Shown piece after piece: positions 16,428 to 24,660 of a stretch of 64,000 bases of DNA. The translations under genes and the position numbers were made by a program. This stretch comes from Iodobacter sp025352645. GTDB lineage: Bacteria > Pseudomonadota > Gammaproteobacteria > Burkholderiales > Chitinibacteraceae. The notes beneath the pieces were generated by a model, which saw only the letters and a list, made by a program, of their open reading frames with translations, did no database searches and had not been told where the DNA came from. How positions within the stretch are numbered: the stretch's first letter is position 1; every line of letters starts with the position of its first letter. The stretch lies in the NCBI RefSeq assembly GCF_033446605.1, contig NZ_JAWQUO010000001.1, positions 124,001 to 188,000 on the forward strand. The letters are read 5' to 3'.

Positions 16428-17660
16428 ATGTTCGCGATTAATTTCAAAGCGGTGGGCGCTACTTTGCTGATTTCCGGCACCATGCTGGGAGCAGGAATGC
16501 TGGCATTGCCACTGGTATCATCAGGAATGGGCTACACCTATGCCAGTTTGGCCTTGGTTTGTATCTGGCTACTGATGACTTATACCGCATTAATGTTGTT
16601 GGAAGTCTCGCTGGCCTTTCCTGAGGGCAGTGGTTTTGATGTAATGGCCCAAAGTTTGTTCGGCAACAAAGGTTTGTGGATTATCAATGCCTCTTTGTTA
16701 CTGCTTTTATATGCGCTTTCTGGTGCGTATATCTCTGGTGCGGCCTCGTCTTATACCTCAAATATTAAGCAATATTTGGGAATCAATATCCCTTCCGCTG
16801 TGGTTGCAGCCATCTTTACCCTGCTGATCGGCTCAATTGTTTATATGAGTACCGGCGCAGTAGACCGCGTTAATCGCGTACTGTTTAGCTTGAATGTCTT
16901 TATCTTCTTTGCCATGGCAATCACTATTCAGCCCTATGTAAATCAAGGCAATTTAAATAATACCCAGGATTCCAGTCGCTATATTTATGCGGCTTTTCCG
17001 GTGTTTATAACTGCCTTTGGCTTTCACGGCAGTATTCCTAGCATGGTGAAATATATTGGCCGCGATAAACCACAAACGCTGCGCAATATTTTTATCCTTG
17101 GTGGGCTAATTCCACTCTTGGTCTACGGTATTTGGGAATATTGCAGCCTCGGCCTTGTGCCTAGAATGGGGGAGAATAGCTTTTTGACGCTGGCAGAAAA
17201 TCAAGGCTCGGTGGGAATGTTCCTTGATTTCATCCATGCCAGTACTAGTAATCGTTGGATACCTAGCTTAATTAGTTTGTTTTCATCCATTGCCTTGTTT
17301 ACCTCTTATCTTTGCGTCTCTTTAGGCCTGTTTGATTCAGTGGCGAGCAGCGTAGGTTGGAAAGACTCTAAGCATGATCGCTTGATTACCGCATTGGCCA
17401 CTTATCTTCCACCGTTTGTATTTGCATGGATTTACCCAGAAGGCTTTGTATTAGCGCTGGGAGCTGCCGCGATTTTTTTATCCATACTGGCAATTTTATT
17501 CCCCGCACTGGCGCTGTATAAATTGCGCAGCCAAGCCACATACCGCACGGATTGGCGCGTCCCCGGCAATACCTGCTCATTTTGTACCGTGACGACGATG
17601 GGGCTGTGCATCATTGTTTTTCAAATTATGAAAATGCAGAATTTATTACCGATTTGCTGA
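16428..17660 (+). CDS. tyrP: Aromatic amino acid permease, TyrP type
   Basis: This inner-membrane proton symporter of the HAAAP family probably imports tyrosine. The 410 residues contain about 11 hydrophobic segments and the family start LLISGTMLGAGMLALPL (about 12-28), a PVFITAFGFHGSIPS motif (near 186) and a final VPGN-containing loop. The ATG at 16428 follows AAAGG by 7 bp, whereas an upstream TTG at 16413 lacks a site. Placed between tdc and tyrS, it would feed tyrosine to both decarboxylation and tRNA charging. Tryptophan specificity (Mtr-like) cannot be excluded from sequence alone. Confidence 0.88.
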   Translation: MFAINFKAVGATLLISGTMLGAGMLALPLVSSGMGYTYASLALVCIWLLMTYTALMLLEVSLAFPEGSGFDVMAQSLFGNKGLWIINASLLLLLYALSGAYISGAASSYTSNIKQYLGINIPSAVVAAIFTLLIGSIVYMSTGAVDRVNRVLFSLNVFIFFAMAITIQPYVNQGNLNNTQDSSRYIYAAFPVFITAFGFHGSIPSMVKYIGRDKPQTLRNIFILGGLIPLLVYGIWEYCSLGLVPRMGENSFLTLAENQGSVGMFLDFIHASTSNRWIPSLISLFSSIALFTSYLCVSLGLFDSVASSVGWKDSKHDRLITALATYLPPFVFAWIYPEGFVLALGAAAIFLSILAILFPALALYKLRSQATYRTDWRVPGNTCSFCTVTTMGLCIIVFQIMKMQNLLPIC

Positions 17661-17694
17661 TCCCCGCTTACTTATTGTTTAGATGGAGCATGCT

Positions 17695-18972
17695 ATGAAA
17701 GAGTCAAATTTAATCAGCCAGCTACAAGAGCGTGGCTTGATCGCTCAGGTGACCGACGCCGAGGCCTTGGATGCTTTGCTCGCTCAAAAATCAATCACGC
17801 TGTACTGTGGTTTTGACCCAACGGCCGATAGCTTGCACCTTGGTCATTTGGTGCCTTTGCTGGCTTTAAAACGCTTTCAGATGGCGGGCCATCGCCCGCT
17901 GGCGCTGGTGGGCGGTGCCACCGGTATGATTGGCGATCCTAGCTTTAAAGCCACTGAGCGCTCGTTAAACACCCCTGATGTGGTGGCGGGCTGGGTAGAT
18001 AAAATTCGCAAGCAAGTCTCGCCCTTTCTAGATTTTGACTGTGGTGCCAATAGTGCCGCCATGGTGAATAATAATGACTGGTTTGCAGGTATGGATGTGC
18101 TGAGCTTCTTGCGTGATATTGGTAAGCACTTTTCGGTGAATGCCATGATTAATAAAGAATCGGTAAAGCAAAGGCTGAATCGTGACGAAGTGGGTATCTC
18201 ATTTACCGAGTTTGCCTACAGCTTGCTGCAAAGCTATGACTTTGCCGTGCTGAATAAAAGCCACGATTGCCAGCTGCAATTAGGTGGCTCGGATCAGTGG
18301 GGAAATATCACGGCGGGAATTGATCTGACGCGCCGCATGAATCAGCAGCAGGTGTTTGGTATTACCATGCCGCTGATTACCAAATCGGATGGTACTAAAT
18401 TTGGTAAGAGCGAAGGCAATGCCATCTGGCTTGATCCTAGCAAATGCTCGCCATACAAGTTTTACCAGTTCTGGTTGAGTACCACCGACGACGACGTATA
18501 CCGCTTTATGAAATACTTTACCTTTATGTCTTTGGCTGAGATTGATGCGATTGAGGCGGCAGACCGCGCCAGTGGCAGCGCGCCACAGGCACAGCGTATT
18601 TTGGCGGAGCATGCCACCGAGCTGGTGCATGGTAAGGCGGCTTTGGAGGCGGCTAAGCGGATTAGCCAGAATCTATTTGCAGAAGATCAAAGTGCTTTAA
18701 CCGAAGAAGATTTTCAGCAATTAGCACTAGATGGCGTTCATCATATCGAACTGGGTTACACAGAAACTAGCTTGGCTGATGCTTTGGTTGCCGCAGAGCT
18801 TGCTAGCTCAAAAACCCAAGCGCGTAGTTTTATTGAAAGCGATGCAGTGAGTATTAATGGCCAAAAGGTAAGCGATGTTGCTTACCATATGGGGGCGATC
18901 AACCATTGCTTTGGTAGTTATACCCTGCTGAGGCGTGGCAAAAAGAACCATTGCTTGATTGTTTGGAAGTAA
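17695..18972 (+). CDS. tyrS: Tyrosyl-tRNA synthetase
   Basis: TyrS charges tRNA-Tyr. The 425-residue class I enzyme has YCGFDPTADSLHLGH with the HIGH-box variant HLGH at 48-51, GGSDQWGNI for tyrosine binding, KFGKS as the KMSKS-type loop near 235, and a C-terminal S4-like RNA-binding domain from about 355. GGAG lies six bases before the ATG at 17695; an ATG four codons upstream lacks a site. It closely resembles E. coli TyrS. Its place after tdc and tyrP resembles Gram-positive tyramine clusters, and its place before pdxY resembles E. coli. Whether it is the only tyrS in the genome cannot be told here. Confidence 0.97.
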   Translation: MKESNLISQLQERGLIAQVTDAEALDALLAQKSITLYCGFDPTADSLHLGHLVPLLALKRFQMAGHRPLALVGGATGMIGDPSFKATERSLNTPDVVAGWVDKIRKQVSPFLDFDCGANSAAMVNNNDWFAGMDVLSFLRDIGKHFSVNAMINKESVKQRLNRDEVGISFTEFAYSLLQSYDFAVLNKSHDCQLQLGGSDQWGNITAGIDLTRRMNQQQVFGITMPLITKSDGTKFGKSEGNAIWLDPSKCSPYKFYQFWLSTTDDDVYRFMKYFTFMSLAEIDAIEAADRASGSAPQAQRILAEHATELVHGKAALEAAKRISQNLFAEDQSALTEEDFQQLALDGVHHIELGYTETSLADALVAAELASSKTQARSFIESDAVSINGQKVSDVAYHMGAINHCFGSYTLLRRGKKNHCLIVWK

Positions 18973-19002
18973 TTGTTTTACTGATCAATAGTCAGTAAAT
19001 TG

Positions 19003-19049
19003 AATCACCATTCTGTATGGCTTTGCCTTGCTAGGATGGTGATTTTTTT
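19003..19049 (+). terminator. Intrinsic terminator after tyrS
   Basis: AATCACCAT (19003-19011) pairs perfectly with ATGGTGATT (19036-19044) and the stem extends inward by about three more pairs. A run of T residues follows to 19049. It separates tyrS from pdxY, although read-through is possible. Confidence 0.88.
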
Positions 19050-19102
19050 ATGTGTTTTTATGCCGCAACTTTTACGTGCATTGCACTATTTTTGGATCTC
19101 TT

Positions 19103-19957
19103 ATGAATATTCTTTCTATTCAATCGCATGTGGTGTTTGGCCATGCTGGCAATAGTGCGGCAGTGTTTCCAATGCAATGTATGGGGGCAAATGTTTGGCC
19201 GCTCCATACAGTACAGTTTTCTAACCATACCCAATATGGTCACTGGGCAGGAATGGTGATGCCAGAGGCGCAGATTAGCGAATTAGTGGCAGGTATTGCT
19301 AAGACTGGGCAGTTGGCAGAATGCAATGCGCTGTTGTCTGGATATATTGGTAGTGCGGGGCAGGGCGATCATATTCTTAAAGCATTACAACTTGTTAGAG
19401 AAGCTAATCCTTTAGCGATTTATCATTGTGATCCCGTGATGGGCCACCCGCTAAAAGGCTGCATTGTAGCGCCTGGTGTGGCCGAGTTTTTAATTGAACG
19501 GGCTATTCCGCAAGCCAATATTGTATCGCCCAATCAATTAGAATTAGAAATGATCGTTGGCAGAAAGCTGTACAGTTTGGTGGAAATTGTTGCGGCTTGT
19601 CATGAGCTGCTGGCAAAAGGGCCGCAAACAATTCTGATCAAACATCTGCATTACCAAGACAAAAAACCAAGCGATTTTGAAATGCTGGCACTCACCGCTG
19701 ATGAGGCCTGGCTGATTCGCCGGCCTATTCTAGAATTTGATAAAGAGCCAGTTGGAGTGGGGGATATGACTTCGGCGATATTCTTGGCCAGCCTACTCAC
19801 GGGTAAGCCTATTGTGGAGGCGCTGGAGCACACCACCGCCGCGGTGTACGGCGCTTTACTTGAGACGGCAAGGCAATTACGTTATGAGCTGGCTGTGGTG
19901 GCGGCTAAGCAGGAATATACCTGCCCATCGCAACTGCTATCTGCCTTTAGGCTTTAA
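19103..19957 (+). CDS. pdxY: Pyridoxal kinase
   Basis: PdxY phosphorylates pyridoxal in the B6 salvage pathway, giving PLP. The ribokinase-fold protein of 284 residues starts MNILSIQSHVVFGHAGNSAA, carries YHCDPVMGH (substrate and Mg site, near 112), VSPNQLELE, and the GVGDMTSA anion-hole motif near residue 220 with its catalytic Asp. The length equals E. coli PdxY. The tyrS-pdxY order is the same as in E. coli. Here it also lies close to a PLP-dependent decarboxylase, so cofactor supply is a reasonable inferred link. The 3' end overlaps the convergent GntR gene by 11 bp. Confidence 0.93.
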   Translation: MNILSIQSHVVFGHAGNSAAVFPMQCMGANVWPLHTVQFSNHTQYGHWAGMVMPEAQISELVAGIAKTGQLAECNALLSGYIGSAGQGDHILKALQLVREANPLAIYHCDPVMGHPLKGCIVAPGVAEFLIERAIPQANIVSPNQLELEMIVGRKLYSLVEIVAACHELLAKGPQTILIKHLHYQDKKPSDFEMLALTADEAWLIRRPILEFDKEPVGVGDMTSAIFLASLLTGKPIVEALEHTTAAVYGALLETARQLRYELAVVAAKQEYTCPSQLLSAFRL

Positions 19958-20669
19958 GTGTTCGGTGGAGTTTTACTCTTTCGGAAAAGTTTTCTGGGCT
20001 TAACGATTCGGCCAGATCAATCACGTGCTGGTAATGCTCTTCAATTCGTTGTAGTGATAATTGAAGATCTCTTGCCAGCACGGCATCCATAATAACTTTG
20101 TGTTCACCATGGTCGTGATAGCGGGTCACTTGATCTAAGTCACCATTAAGCCAAATATGCCGATAGCGCTCTAATTGGTTATAAATACTCTCTAGGGTGG
20201 AAAGCATCATTGGCGAGTTGCAGGCCTGAATCAGCGCAATATGAAAAGCAATATGGCGCTCGCCCCATTCTTCGTAATCTACATCCGGCTGATCGAGTTG
20301 AATACGCTCCATGCGATGAAACGCTGTAATAATACTTAGCTCCCACTCCTCATCGCCGCGCTGCATGGCTTTTTCTAAAGCAATGCCTGCAATGGCTCGT
20401 CTGGTTGTCAGAATATCGCGTAATTCATCTAAAGAAATAGGCGCAACCCTAAAGCCTTTTTGTGGCTCCATAACCACAAAATGTTGCCAAACCAATTGCA
20501 CTAAAGCTTCGCGAATTGGCGTGCCGCCTACTTGATAGTACTGCTTTAATTCATTCATTTGCAGTTTATCACCGGGCAAAAAACGGCCTAGTAAAATGTC
20601 ACGGCGAATCGCCTTAACCATTTGATCAGAAAGAGTAGTGCTGCTTGGGATTGTTTTTATTTTATTCAC
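19947..20669 (-). CDS. GntR family transcriptional regulator, FCD (FadR) subfamily
   Basis: The 240-residue protein has an N-terminal winged helix (about 12-75: DQMVKAIRRDILLGRFLPGDKL and GGTPIREALVQL) and an all-helical FCD effector domain (about 88-220). Histidines near residues 141, 146 and 192 are placed as in metal-binding FCD proteins. Such regulators usually answer to small carboxylates. It converges on pdxY with overlapping ends and has no co-oriented target next to it, so its regulon is unknown; control of the adjacent tyrosine cluster is only a possibility. Confidence 0.9.
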   Translation of the reverse strand: MNKIKTIPSSTTLSDQMVKAIRRDILLGRFLPGDKLQMNELKQYYQVGGTPIREALVQLVWQHFVVMEPQKGFRVAPISLDELRDILTTRRAIAGIALEKAMQRGDEEWELSIITAFHRMERIQLDQPDVDYEEWGERHIAFHIALIQACNSPMMLSTLESIYNQLERYRHIWLNGDLDQVTRYHDHGEHKVIMDAVLARDLQLSLQRIEEHYQHVIDLAESLSPENFSERVKLHRTLKA

Positions 20670-20803
20670 GGAGCCGCTCTAATTCGCTGTGCAATTAAAT
20701 AATTATTGCAAGAAGCAAACATCATAGCGCAATCATGGGGGAGGCCACATGCAATAACCACAAAAAAATCAGGGGAACTATTGATTCGTGGTTTGGCACA
20801 AAT

Positions 20804-20833
20804 GAAAAACGGCCCCATTTTATTGGAGCCGTT
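20804..20833 (-). terminator. Intrinsic terminator of the tRNA-Phe pair
   Basis: Read on the minus strand, AACGGCTCC and GGGGCCGTT form a 9-bp stem (one G-T pair) around an 8-base loop, followed by five T. It begins 11 bp after the end of the second tRNA-Phe. Confidence 0.88.
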
Positions 20834-20843
20834 CTTTTTATAC

Positions 20844-20919
20844 TGGTGGCCCGTCTCGGAATCGAACCAAGGACACGCGGATTTTCAATCCGCTGCTCTA
20901 CCAACTGAGCTAACGGGCC
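20844..20919 (-). tRNA. tRNA-Phe (GAA), copy 2
   Basis: This is a 76-nt cloverleaf with encoded CCA. The acceptor pairs GGCCCGT with ACGGGCC, the D arm has GCTC/GAGC, the anticodon stem GCGGA/TCCGC carries loop TTGAAAA with anticodon GAA, and the T stem is CTTGG/CCGAG. It is identical to the neighbouring tRNA-Phe except for one acceptor base pair. Confidence 0.97.
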
Positions 20920-20973
20920 GCATAAAGCGGTTTAAAGCCAGTCAGATTAACAACATCTAACCTTATAAAAACT

Positions 20974-21049
20974 TGGTGGCCTGTCTCGGAATCGAACCAA
21001 GGACACGCGGATTTTCAATCCGCTGCTCTACCAACTGAGCTAACAGGCC
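20974..21049 (-). tRNA. tRNA-Phe (GAA), copy 1
   Basis: This is a 76-nt cloverleaf with anticodon GAA and encoded CCA. The acceptor stem is GGCCTGT / ACAGGCC, so relative to copy 2 a C-G pair is replaced by T-A on both sides. It is first in a two-gene unit behind a strong promoter. Confidence 0.97.
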
Positions 21050-21063
21050 GCTGAGAGGTCGCT

Positions 21064-21092
21064 ATTAAAGCCCATTTGCTTCGACCCGTCAA
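21064..21092 (-). promoter_or_regulatory. Promoter of the tRNA-Phe pair
   Basis: On the minus strand TTGACG (21092-21087) and TTTAAT (21069-21064) are separated by exactly 17 bp, with the first tRNA-Phe beginning 14 bp further on. Confidence 0.85.
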
Positions 21093-21457
21093 CCCTTATT
21101 CTGATTTTTAGTGAAAAAAGCGGATATTTTTATATTTCGCTATATAGGATTAGTGGGACAATAAATACACATTAAAAAGGGCTGCAGTAGCGGTTTTATG
21201 GGGGCGCCATTCAAAATGTCTCAATAAAACGTAGGCTATGAAGTGCTCTTGTTTCTTCGTGCTGAATCGCTGAGCATGCTTTTACGCGGCTTATGCGTGT
21301 AGCGATGTGCTTAGCAAGGAAATACGCTTAAATTGATTTTTTTTTTAAACATTGTGAGAATACGCTTAGCTTATGTTTATTAATGAATTAATAAATAGCT
21401 GCAAGCATTTTTAAGGATGAATGACGTACATTATGCAAAATAATCGCCGGATCCTGC
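21093..21457. other. Divergent gap between the two tRNA units
   Basis: This is about 365 bp of AT-rich sequence between the tRNA-Phe promoter and the tRNA-Tyr promoter. An eight- to nine-T run near 21338-21346 and TTATTAATGAATTAATAA around 21380 are low-complexity features. No gene or convincing site is seen. Confidence 0.4.
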
Positions 21458-21486
21458 TTGACGTAGGCCAGATCCTTATCTAGAAT
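21458..21486 (+). promoter_or_regulatory. Promoter of the tRNA-Tyr-Gly-Thr-tuf unit
   Basis: TTGACG (21458-21463) and TAGAAT (21481-21486) are 17 bp apart and followed by a GC-rich discriminator (GCGC), the pattern of growth-rate-controlled stable RNA promoters. tRNA-Tyr starts 16 bp downstream. Confidence 0.9.
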
Positions 21487-21502
21487 GCGCTTCTCTTGTA
21501 GA

Positions 21503-21588
21503 GGGGGGGTTACCCCAGCGGTCAACGGGTCCGGACTGTAAATCCGGCGGCTTAGCCTTCGAAGGTTCGAATCCTTCCCCCCCCACCA
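21503..21588 (+). tRNA. tRNA-Tyr (GTA)
   Basis: This is an 86-nt class II tRNA with a long variable arm, anticodon GTA at 21538-21540, T stem GAAGG/CCTTC and encoded CCA. The acceptor stem is seven G opposite seven C, an all-identical helix with discriminator A. Confidence 0.97.
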
Positions 21589-21646
21589 AATAAAGTAATG
21601 CGTAGTGAAGAGTCTGCGTAACTGGTTGTATAGCTGTAATTAAAAT

Positions 21647-21720
21647 GCGGGTGTAGCTCAATGGTAGAGCAGAAGCCTTCCAAGCTTACGACGAGGGTTC
21701 GATTCCCTTCACCCGCTCCA
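21647..21720 (+). tRNA. tRNA-Gly (TCC)
   Basis: This is a 74-nt tRNA with acceptor GCGGGTG / CACCCGC, anticodon TCC at 21679-21681, T stem GAGGG/CCCTT and encoded CCA. The outermost anticodon-stem pair is a mismatch (G-A). Confidence 0.95.
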
Positions 21721-21734
21721 AAAAAGATTAGCGT

Positions 21735-21809
<75 letters not shown>

Positions 21810-21850
21810 ATCGCTTGGTATATTTTCAAGTTCTCGAGATAGGAAATATC

Positions 21851-23041
21851 ATGGCAAAAGAAAAATTTACGCGCACGAAGCCACACGTAAACGTCGGTAC
21901 AATTGGTCACGTTGATCATGGTAAGACTACGCTGACTGCTGCGATTTCGACTATTTTGTCGAAAAAATTTGGTGGTGAGGCGAAAGACTATTCGCAGATC
22001 GATAGTGCGCCTGAAGAAAAGGCTCGCGGTATTACCATTAATACCTCGCACGTTGAATACGAAACAGAAACTCGCCACTACGCACACGTTGATTGTCCAG
22101 GTCACGCGGATTACATCAAAAACATGATTACCGGTGCTGCGCAAATGGATGGCGCGATTCTGGTTTGTTCTGCTGCTGATGGTCCAATGCCGCAAACGCG
22201 TGAGCATATCTTGTTGGCTCGTCAGGTTGGTGTTCCATACATCATTGTTTACCTGAATAAAGCTGACTTGGTTGATGATGCAGAATTGCTTGAATTAGTA
22301 GACATGGAAGTTCGTGAGCTACTAAGTAAATATGATTTCCCGGGTGACGATACGCCGATTATTGTTGGCTCTGCTCGTATGGCGCTGGAAGGTGATCAGT
22401 CTGAGCACGGCGAGCCTTCAATTTTCCGTCTTGCAGATGCTTTAGATTCGTATATTCCGTTGCCAGAGCGTGCTGTTGATGGTGCTTTCTTGATGCCGGT
22501 TGAAGACGTGTTCTCGATATCGGGTCGTGGTACTGTAGTAACTGGTCGTGTAGAGCGCGGTGTTGTTAAGGTTGGTGAAGAGATTGAGATTGTTGGTATT
22601 GTGCCAACAGTTAAGACGACTTGTACTGGTGTTGAAATGTTCCGTAAGTTGCTTGATCAAGGTCAAGCTGGCGATAATATCGGTGCATTGCTGCGTGGTA
22701 CTAAGCGTGAAGATGTTCAGCGTGGTCAGGTTCTGGCTAAGCCAGGTTCGATCACTCCGCACACGAAGTTTGAAGGTTCGGTGTACGTATTGTCGAAAGA
22801 TGAGGGTGGTCGTCACACTCCATTCTTTAATGGCTACCGTCCGCAGTTCTTTTTCCGTACTACAGACGTAACGGGTTCAGTTGATTTGCCAGAAGGTACA
22901 GAAATGGTAATGCCTGGTGATAATGTTGAAGTTACCGTTAGTCTGATTGCTCCAGTTGCCATGGAGCAGGGTCTGCGCTTTGCGATTCGTGAGGGTGGCC
23001 GTACGGTTGGTGCTGGTGTTGTTGCAAAAGTTATTGAATAA
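21851..23041 (+). CDS. tufB: Elongation factor Tu, copy in the tRNA/secE unit
   Basis: EF-Tu delivers aminoacyl-tRNA to the ribosome. The 396 residues have GHVDHGKT (18-25), DCPGH and NKAD, and complete domains II and III. AGGAA lies before the ATG at 21851, which fits the family start MAKEKF. The gene is cotranscribed with the upstream tRNAs. It differs from the copy at 38759 at eight residues (7, 9, 238, 251, 252, 364, 395, 396) and at many synonymous sites. Confidence 0.98.
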   Translation: MAKEKFTRTKPHVNVGTIGHVDHGKTTLTAAISTILSKKFGGEAKDYSQIDSAPEEKARGITINTSHVEYETETRHYAHVDCPGHADYIKNMITGAAQMDGAILVCSAADGPMPQTREHILLARQVGVPYIIVYLNKADLVDDAELLELVDMEVRELLSKYDFPGDDTPIIVGSARMALEGDQSEHGEPSIFRLADALDSYIPLPERAVDGAFLMPVEDVFSISGRGTVVTGRVERGVVKVGEEIEIVGIVPTVKTTCTGVEMFRKLLDQGQAGDNIGALLRGTKREDVQRGQVLAKPGSITPHTKFEGSVYVLSKDEGGRHTPFFNGYRPQFFFRTTDVTGSVDLPEGTEMVMPGDNVEVTVSLIAPVAMEQGLRFAIREGGRTVGAGVVAKVIE

Positions 23042-23047
23042 AAGAGG

Positions 23048-23076
23048 TTTACAAAAGAGGGTTGAATTGTTATAGT
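23048..23076 (+). promoter_or_regulatory. Promoter of tRNA-Trp
   Basis: TTTACA (23048-23053) and TATAGT (23071-23076) are spaced by 17 bp. The tRNA begins 14 bp after the -10 element and the promoter starts seven bases after the tuf stop. Confidence 0.85.
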
Positions 23077-23089
23077 TCTGCCCTCCCGT

Positions 23090-23165
23090 AGGCGAGTAGC
23101 TCAATTGGTAGAGCACCGGTCTCCAAAACCGGGGGTTGGGGGTTCGACACCCTCCTCGCCTGCCA
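23090..23165 (+). tRNA. tRNA-Trp (CCA)
   Basis: This is a 76-nt tRNA with acceptor AGGCGAG / CTCGCCT, anticodon stem CCGGT/ACCGG, anticodon CCA at 23123-23125, discriminator G and encoded CCA. It lies between tuf and secE as in related genomes. Confidence 0.97.
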
Positions 23166-23177
23166 CGGTTTAGACAT

Positions 23178-23210
23178 CAGAGCCGTTTCCATAGGGAACG
23201 GCTCTGTTTT
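23178..23210 (+). terminator. Intrinsic terminator after tRNA-Trp
   Basis: CAGAGCCGTT (23178-23187) pairs with AACGGCTCTG (23197-23206), extended inward by TCC/GGG with one wobble. Four T follow. secE begins 24 bp later and must depend on read-through or its own promoter. Confidence 0.85.
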
Positions 23211-23233
23211 ATCCAAGTTTCCGAATCGGACAA

Positions 23234-23587
23234 ATGGTTAGCATCGATAAAATCAAGATCGCAGCAGCATTGCTGTTGGTTGCATTGGGCGTTACTGGGT
23301 TCTACCTGGTTCCGACTGATCAAGGGGTTGTCCGTTCACTGCCTGTGGTGCTTAGTTTGGCACTTGCAGGTTTTGTGCTATGGTTTTCAGGTCCGGGTCG
23401 TGCGTTTGTGGATTACGCGCGTGACTCAATTAAAGAGGCACAGAAAGTTGTGTTTCCGACTCGAAAAGAAACCTGGCAGATGACGGGCGTTGTATTCCTG
23501 TTCGTAGGGGTGCTGTCTCTCTTTATGTGGGCAGTCGACTCTGGTCTGACATGGGTATTCTATGATCTGATTTTGGGTCGTGGCTAA
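23234..23587 (+). CDS. secE: Preprotein translocase subunit SecE
   Basis: SecE is the membrane clamp of the SecYEG channel. The 117-residue protein has three hydrophobic helices (about 8-27, 36-53, 84-110), the three-helix proteobacterial form. The conserved amphipathic segment (YARDSIKEAQKVVFPTRKE, about 60-78) lies before the last helix. It is followed by nusG 25 bp later, the universal secE-nusG pair. Confidence 0.95.
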   Translation: MVSIDKIKIAAALLLVALGVTGFYLVPTDQGVVRSLPVVLSLALAGFVLWFSGPGRAFVDYARDSIKEAQKVVFPTRKETWQMTGVVFLFVGVLSLFMWAVDSGLTWVFYDLILGRG

Positions 23588-23612
23588 GTAAACGGGAAAG
23601 CGGAGTATCTGA

Positions 23613-24146
23613 ATGTCTATGCGTTGGTATGTGGTACACGCCTATTCCGGCTTTGAGAAAAGTGTGCAAAAGGCGCTGATTGAGCGGATCGAACGTGCAG
23701 ATATGTTGCACTTATTCGGTCAGATCTTAGTGCCGGTTGAAGAAGTGATGGAAGTGAAGGCTGGCACTCGTAAGCTGACCGAACGGAAGCTCTTCCCGGG
23801 TTATGTATTTGTTGAGATGGAAATGGGTGATGAAACCTGGCACTTGGTAAAGAGTACTGCCAAGGTTAGCGGTTTCATTGGTGGTGTGGGTAATCGTCCT
23901 ACACCTTTGCCTGAGCGTGAAGTTAAATCTATGCTTCAGCAAGTGCAGGAAGGGGTTGAGAAGCCGCGTCCTAAAATCTTGTTTGAAGTGGGCGAAGAGC
24001 TTCGTGTTACAGAAGGCCCGTTTGCAGACTTTAATGCAACTGTTGTGGATGTAGATTACGATAAGAGTCGGATTAAAGTTTCTGTACTTATCTTTGGTCG
24101 TGCAACACCAGTTGAAGTGGATTTTGCACAGGTTGAAAAGATCTGA
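23613..24146 (+). CDS. nusG: Transcription termination/antitermination factor NusG
   Basis: NusG binds RNA polymerase and couples it to Rho or to the ribosome. The 177 residues comprise an NGN domain (WYVVHAYSGFEKSV at the start, LFPGYVFVEM near 60) and a C-terminal KOW domain (GEELRVTEGPFADFNATV, about 125-142). A second in-frame ATG two codons in is also possible. It is the last gene before rplK, with an 82-bp gap. Confidence 0.97.
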   Translation: MSMRWYVVHAYSGFEKSVQKALIERIERADMLHLFGQILVPVEEVMEVKAGTRKLTERKLFPGYVFVEMEMGDETWHLVKSTAKVSGFIGGVGNRPTPLPEREVKSMLQQVQEGVEKPRPKILFEVGEELRVTEGPFADFNATVVDVDYDKSRIKVSVLIFGRATPVEVDFAQVEKI

Positions 24147-24228
24147 TCTGTGTAGTGTGGTGCCAATTAGGTGCCGATAGGGGAGCGAGTTTTTTTGCTC
24201 GCGTTTGACCCAAATTTAGGAGTTTTAA

Positions 24229-24660
24229 ATGGCTAAGAAAATTATTGGCTATATCAAGCTGCAAGTGCCAGCTGGTAAAGCAAATCCATCGCCACCGATT
24301 GGTCCAGCTCTGGGTCAACGTGGTCTGAATATTATGAATTTCTGCAAGGAATTCAATGCGGCTACTCAAGGTATCGAGCCAGGTCTGCCAATTCCTGTAG
24401 TTATTACTGCTTTTGCAGACAAATCATTTACCTTCGTGATGAAGAGCCCACCAGCAACGATCTTGCTGAAAAAAGCTGCTGGTATCACTAAGGGTAGCGC
24501 TAAGCCACATACTGACAAAGTTGGTTCTGTGTCACGCGCTCAGCTTGAAGAAATCGTTAAGACCAAGAATGCTGACTTGACCGGTGCAGATATGGACGCA
24601 GCTGTGCGTACTATCGCTGGTTCAGCTCGTTCGATGGGTCTGACCGTGGAGGGTGTGTAA
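24229..24660 (+). CDS. rplK: 50S ribosomal protein L11
   Basis: L11 forms the GTPase-associated centre with 23S rRNA. The 143 residues carry the proline-rich N-terminal PAGKANPSPPIGPALGQRG (about 13-31), which lies over the thiostrepton site, and a C-terminal RNA-binding domain. AGGAG precedes the ATG. rplA starts immediately after the stop codon, so the pair is translationally coupled. Confidence 0.98.
   Translation: MAKKIIGYIKLQVPAGKANPSPPIGPALGQRGLNIMNFCKEFNAATQGIEPGLPIPVVITAFADKSFTFVMKSPPATILLKKAAGITKGSAKPHTDKVGSVSRAQLEEIVKTKNADLTGADMDAAVRTIAGSARSMGLTVEGV

Noticed and set aside
17585..17694. T-box or leader peptide before tyrS
   Set aside because: The short spacer has no T-box motif, specifier hairpin or terminator, and T-boxes are not expected in betaproteobacteria.
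22442..22816. Long antisense frames inside tuf, rpoBC and ribosomal protein genes
   Set aside because: They are shadows caused by codon bias of highly expressed genes and lack ribosome sites and family similarity.
24183..24205. Terminator between nusG and rplK
   Set aside because: GCGAG/CTCGC is only five pairs and the T-run lies in the loop rather than after the stem.
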